Shown one piece after another: positions 14,608-16,162 of a stretch of 16,162 bases of DNA. How positions within the stretch are numbered: position 1 is the stretch's first letter; the number at the start of each line of letters is the position of its first letter. The notes beneath the pieces were generated by a model. That model did no database searches. It was not told where the DNA came from and saw only the letters and a program-made list of their open reading frames with translations. Location: NCBI GenBank assembly GCA_964423475.1, contig CAYRFD010000022.1:1-16162 (forward strand). Direction: 5' to 3'. This DNA comes from JAUPVN01 sp964423475 (lineage in GTDB: Bacteria; Patescibacteriota; Saccharimonadia; Saccharimonadales; CAIOMD01). The position numbers and the translations under genes were made by a program.

Positions 14608-15877
14608 CACTATATGCTCCGCCATCTATATTTTGCTCTTTTACAATTCTGCGTATACGCCGTATAGAGCCCTGACTATTTTGCAAATTGCTAAAAAATG
14701 CAGCTTGGTCTTGCAGATTAAGCGTTGGTTTTAGGGTTTGTCCAGAGCTATATACGTCTTCTGTTTCGTTTAATTTATTACTGAAATATATTGGCTGCAA
14801 ACTGCTAATTGCTTTAGCTATAGAGTATTTATGTGTGGCTTTGTTTCTGATTTGATTTAACTCGGTATAATTGCTGTTAATCATTTTATAAAAGATATCA
14901 AAAAACTCTTTTTTATTGTTTGTTGTATACAAATAACCTAGTTCTATGCTACTAACAATATCTTTGTGTCCACGGTTACTACTAGCCAGCACAGGCAATC
15001 CTGTTGCTAGTTCTTCTAGTACATTTAACGGTAGGCCTTCTCTCAGGCTAGCAGAAACACCAATATCAGAAAGTTGCATTAGCTTTGCAATATCTTTTCT
15101 GTAACCCAATAGCTGAATATTATTTTCTAATTTATATTCATTTATTAACTGTAGGTATTTTTCACGAAAGCCGCCCTCGCCGCAAAGTAATAGTTTTATA
15201 TTTGGATGTTTGCTAGACAAATCTTTAATGCATTTTATTAAAAATTCTTGGTTTTTGTTGCCGTTCAATTCTGCCACGCAAATTAGTATTAAATCATCTG
15301 GGCTGTAACCGTATTGTTTGCGTAACTCTATTTTTTTACTAGAATTTACAATAGGTTTAAACTTTTTTAAGTCAACACCAACACCATTAATTTTTACAAT
15401 TTGCCGTGCTTTCATAGATTTTTTTGCTAAATCGTAATCTTCGGTATTTATTGTTATTAAAACATCTGTATATCTAGATAATAGTTTTTCTATAGGGTAA
15501 TATATAGCCCAATTTTGAGGTGGCGCGCCTTTATAAAAATGAAACCCATGCGCCGTGTATATTACTTTAGTACCGTTTTTTCTTGCTTTGCGCGCAGCTA
15601 AACGTGTTACTACACTGCCCATTGGTGTATGGGTATGAATAATCTCGTAATCTTCTGTATCTATAATTTTTTTAAGTGGCTTGTAGGCTTTTATGTTATC
15701 TATACTAAAGGGAGATCTGCTAAAACATATAGTATGGTGCTTATCGCAATGTAATACCCATTCTTCTCCCATAGAAGCATAATGAACCTCATAGCCTTGC
15801 TGTTTAAACCATTTCATAAATGGGTGGTTAAACTTTTGAAAATTGGCCGTATGCGATGTAAACAGCACCTTTTTCAT
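14582..15877 (-). CDS. Family 4 (GT-B) glycosyltransferase, EpsD-like, with extra C-terminal tail
   Basis: The 431-residue protein starts MKKVLFTSHTANF and carries the EpsD-type blocks: IIHTHTPMGSVVTRLAARKA at about 79-98, TAHGFHFYKGAPPQNWAIYYPIEK at about 108-131, LITINTEDYDLA at 140-151, NGVGVDLKKF at 164-173, ELNGNKNQEFLI and the donor-site E280-G-L-P-L-N-V-L-E288 (EX7E). This is the branch that usually adds an early sugar after the initiating transferase in capsule operons. The normal GT4 fold ends near residue 365 (KYSIAKAISSLQPIY). The last 65 residues are an extra tail, polar with an Arg-rich patch RRIRRIV at 406-412, not typical of the family. The tail reads into the next gene by 26 bases. 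It starts only 7 bases after the chain-length gene stop. Confidence 0.88.
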   Translation of the reverse strand: MKKVLFTSHTANFQKFNHPFMKWFKQQGYEVHYASMGEEWVLHCDKHHTICFSRSPFSIDNIKAYKPLKKIIDTEDYEIIHTHTPMGSVVTRLAARKARKNGTKVIYTAHGFHFYKGAPPQNWAIYYPIEKLLSRYTDVLITINTEDYDLAKKSMKARQIVKINGVGVDLKKFKPIVNSSKKIELRKQYGYSPDDLILICVAELNGNKNQEFLIKCIKDLSSKHPNIKLLLCGEGGFREKYLQLINEYKLENNIQLLGYRKDIAKLMQLSDIGVSASLREGLPLNVLEELATGLPVLASSNRGHKDIVSSIELGYLYTTNNKKEFFDIFYKMINSNYTELNQIRNKATHKYSIAKAISSLQPIYFSNKLNETEDVYSSGQTLKPTLNLQDQAAFFSNLQNSQGSIRRIRRIVKEQNIDGGAYSDDQSQTTK

Positions 15878-15884
15878 TGCGTGC

Positions 15885-16162
15885 CTATTTTTTACTCTTT
15901 TTTGTGGGTTTAGCCTTAGTGGCAGTAGCGTTTTTAGGAGTTGATTTAGCTTTTGCTTTTACCTTGTTATTTGCTTTAGCTTTTGCAGGGTTGGCGGTGC
16001 TTTTAGATAGTTTGTAGTCGTACGTAAAAAACAATATAATTACGCTAAACAAAAAGCCTGCTGCGGTAGCTAAAGCTAGTTGAGTGTTTGCCTTAACGTT
16101 ATAGTTTCTTGTTGGCAAATTGGCGCTATCTATAACCTGTATAGTATTGGTTTTATATATAG
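15885..16162 (-). CDS. C-terminal part of a Wzz-like polysaccharide chain-length determinant (5' end outside window)
   Basis: A TTG at 16118 could open a 77-residue ORF, but the frame stays open to the window edge, and the 14 residues before the TTG read IYKTNTIQVIDSAN followed by LPTRNYN. V-x-D-x-A-x-x-P just before the last membrane helix is the usual C-terminal end of Wzz/Wzc-type chain-length regulators. The gene therefore continues to the right. The helix (residues about 26-46 of the visible part, AGFLFSVIILFFTYDY) is followed by a cytoplasmic tail of about 38 residues made mostly of Lys, Ala, Thr and Pro, with KAKA repeats. The tail lacks the kinase motifs of Wzc and the Tyr-rich end of BY-kinases. 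The protein would set polymer length together with Wzy. It is the first visible gene of the operon. Confidence 0.72.
   Translation of the reverse strand, partial: IYKTNTIQVIDSANLPTRNYNVKANTQLALATAAGFLFSVIILFFTYDYKLSKSTANPAKAKANNKVKAKAKSTPKNATATKAKPTKKSKK

Noticed and set aside
13447..14625. Longer start at 14625 for the EpsF-like GT4 gene
   Set aside because: GGAG at the right distance before 14607 and less overlap favour the shorter form; the longer one cannot be ruled out.
15885..16118. A complete 77-residue membrane protein starting at TTG 16118
   Set aside because: The frame stays open to the window edge and the residues before the TTG continue the Wzz C-terminal motif, so this is the end of a longer gene.

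Overview
This AT-rich window reads like a small-genome bacterium of the Candidate Phyla Radiation, most plausibly a Candidatus Saccharibacteria (TM7) relative. The reasons are the AT-rich coding, an archaeal/actinobacterial-type inositol-phosphate synthase, a DUF5684-type membrane protein, a CpsA-like LCP protein, genes with little or no Shine-Dalgarno sequence, and apparently leaderless transcripts. TAA, TAG and TGA all act as stops (TGA ends the genes stopping at 8737, 10155 and 13447), so the UGA-to-Gly code of Gracilibacteria/Absconditabacteria is not in use. The phylum call is an inference from style, not from a marker gene.
Left part (1-4601), mixed single genes: a low-molecular-weight protein tyrosine phosphatase-like protein; a DUF5684-like membrane protein with a long Pro/Gln/Thr-rich tail; convergent to it, a tandem-GNAT acetyltransferase and a LysR regulator on the minus strand; and, divergent from lysR, a myo-inositol-1-phosphate synthase. 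The lysR/ino1 gap is very ordered. Two mirror-image promoters share one self-complementary -35 hexamer, and three alternating half-sites at an 11-base period lie across it.
Middle (4602-6828): a 119-bp broken copy of the 3' end of the LCP gene abuts the ino1 stop. A 643-residue protein follows, with a C-terminal His/Cys dyad typical of clan CD (caspase/CHAT/C80-like) cysteine peptidases. The intact LCP gene lies on its other side. The peptidase-like gene is therefore bracketed by direct repeats of the LCP 3' end, which suggests a cassette or the relic of a tandem LCP pair.
Right part (6829-16162), one minus-strand polysaccharide operon. In transcription order: chain-length determinant (5' part outside the window), two GT4 glycosyltransferases, Wzy-like polymerase, GT2 glycosyltransferase, polysaccharide pyruvyl transferase family protein, Wzx-like flippase, VanZ-like protein and LCP ligase. 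Most junctions overlap by 4-26 bases or are separated by only 4-7. Together they would build a repeat unit on a lipid carrier, decorate it (possibly with ketal pyruvate), flip it, polymerise it to a controlled length and attach it to the cell wall. The initiating sugar-phosphate transferase is not in view and is expected beyond the right edge.
No tRNA, rRNA, CRISPR array, transposase or integrase was seen. No gene-free stretch exceeds 300 bases; the longest is 4602-4845.
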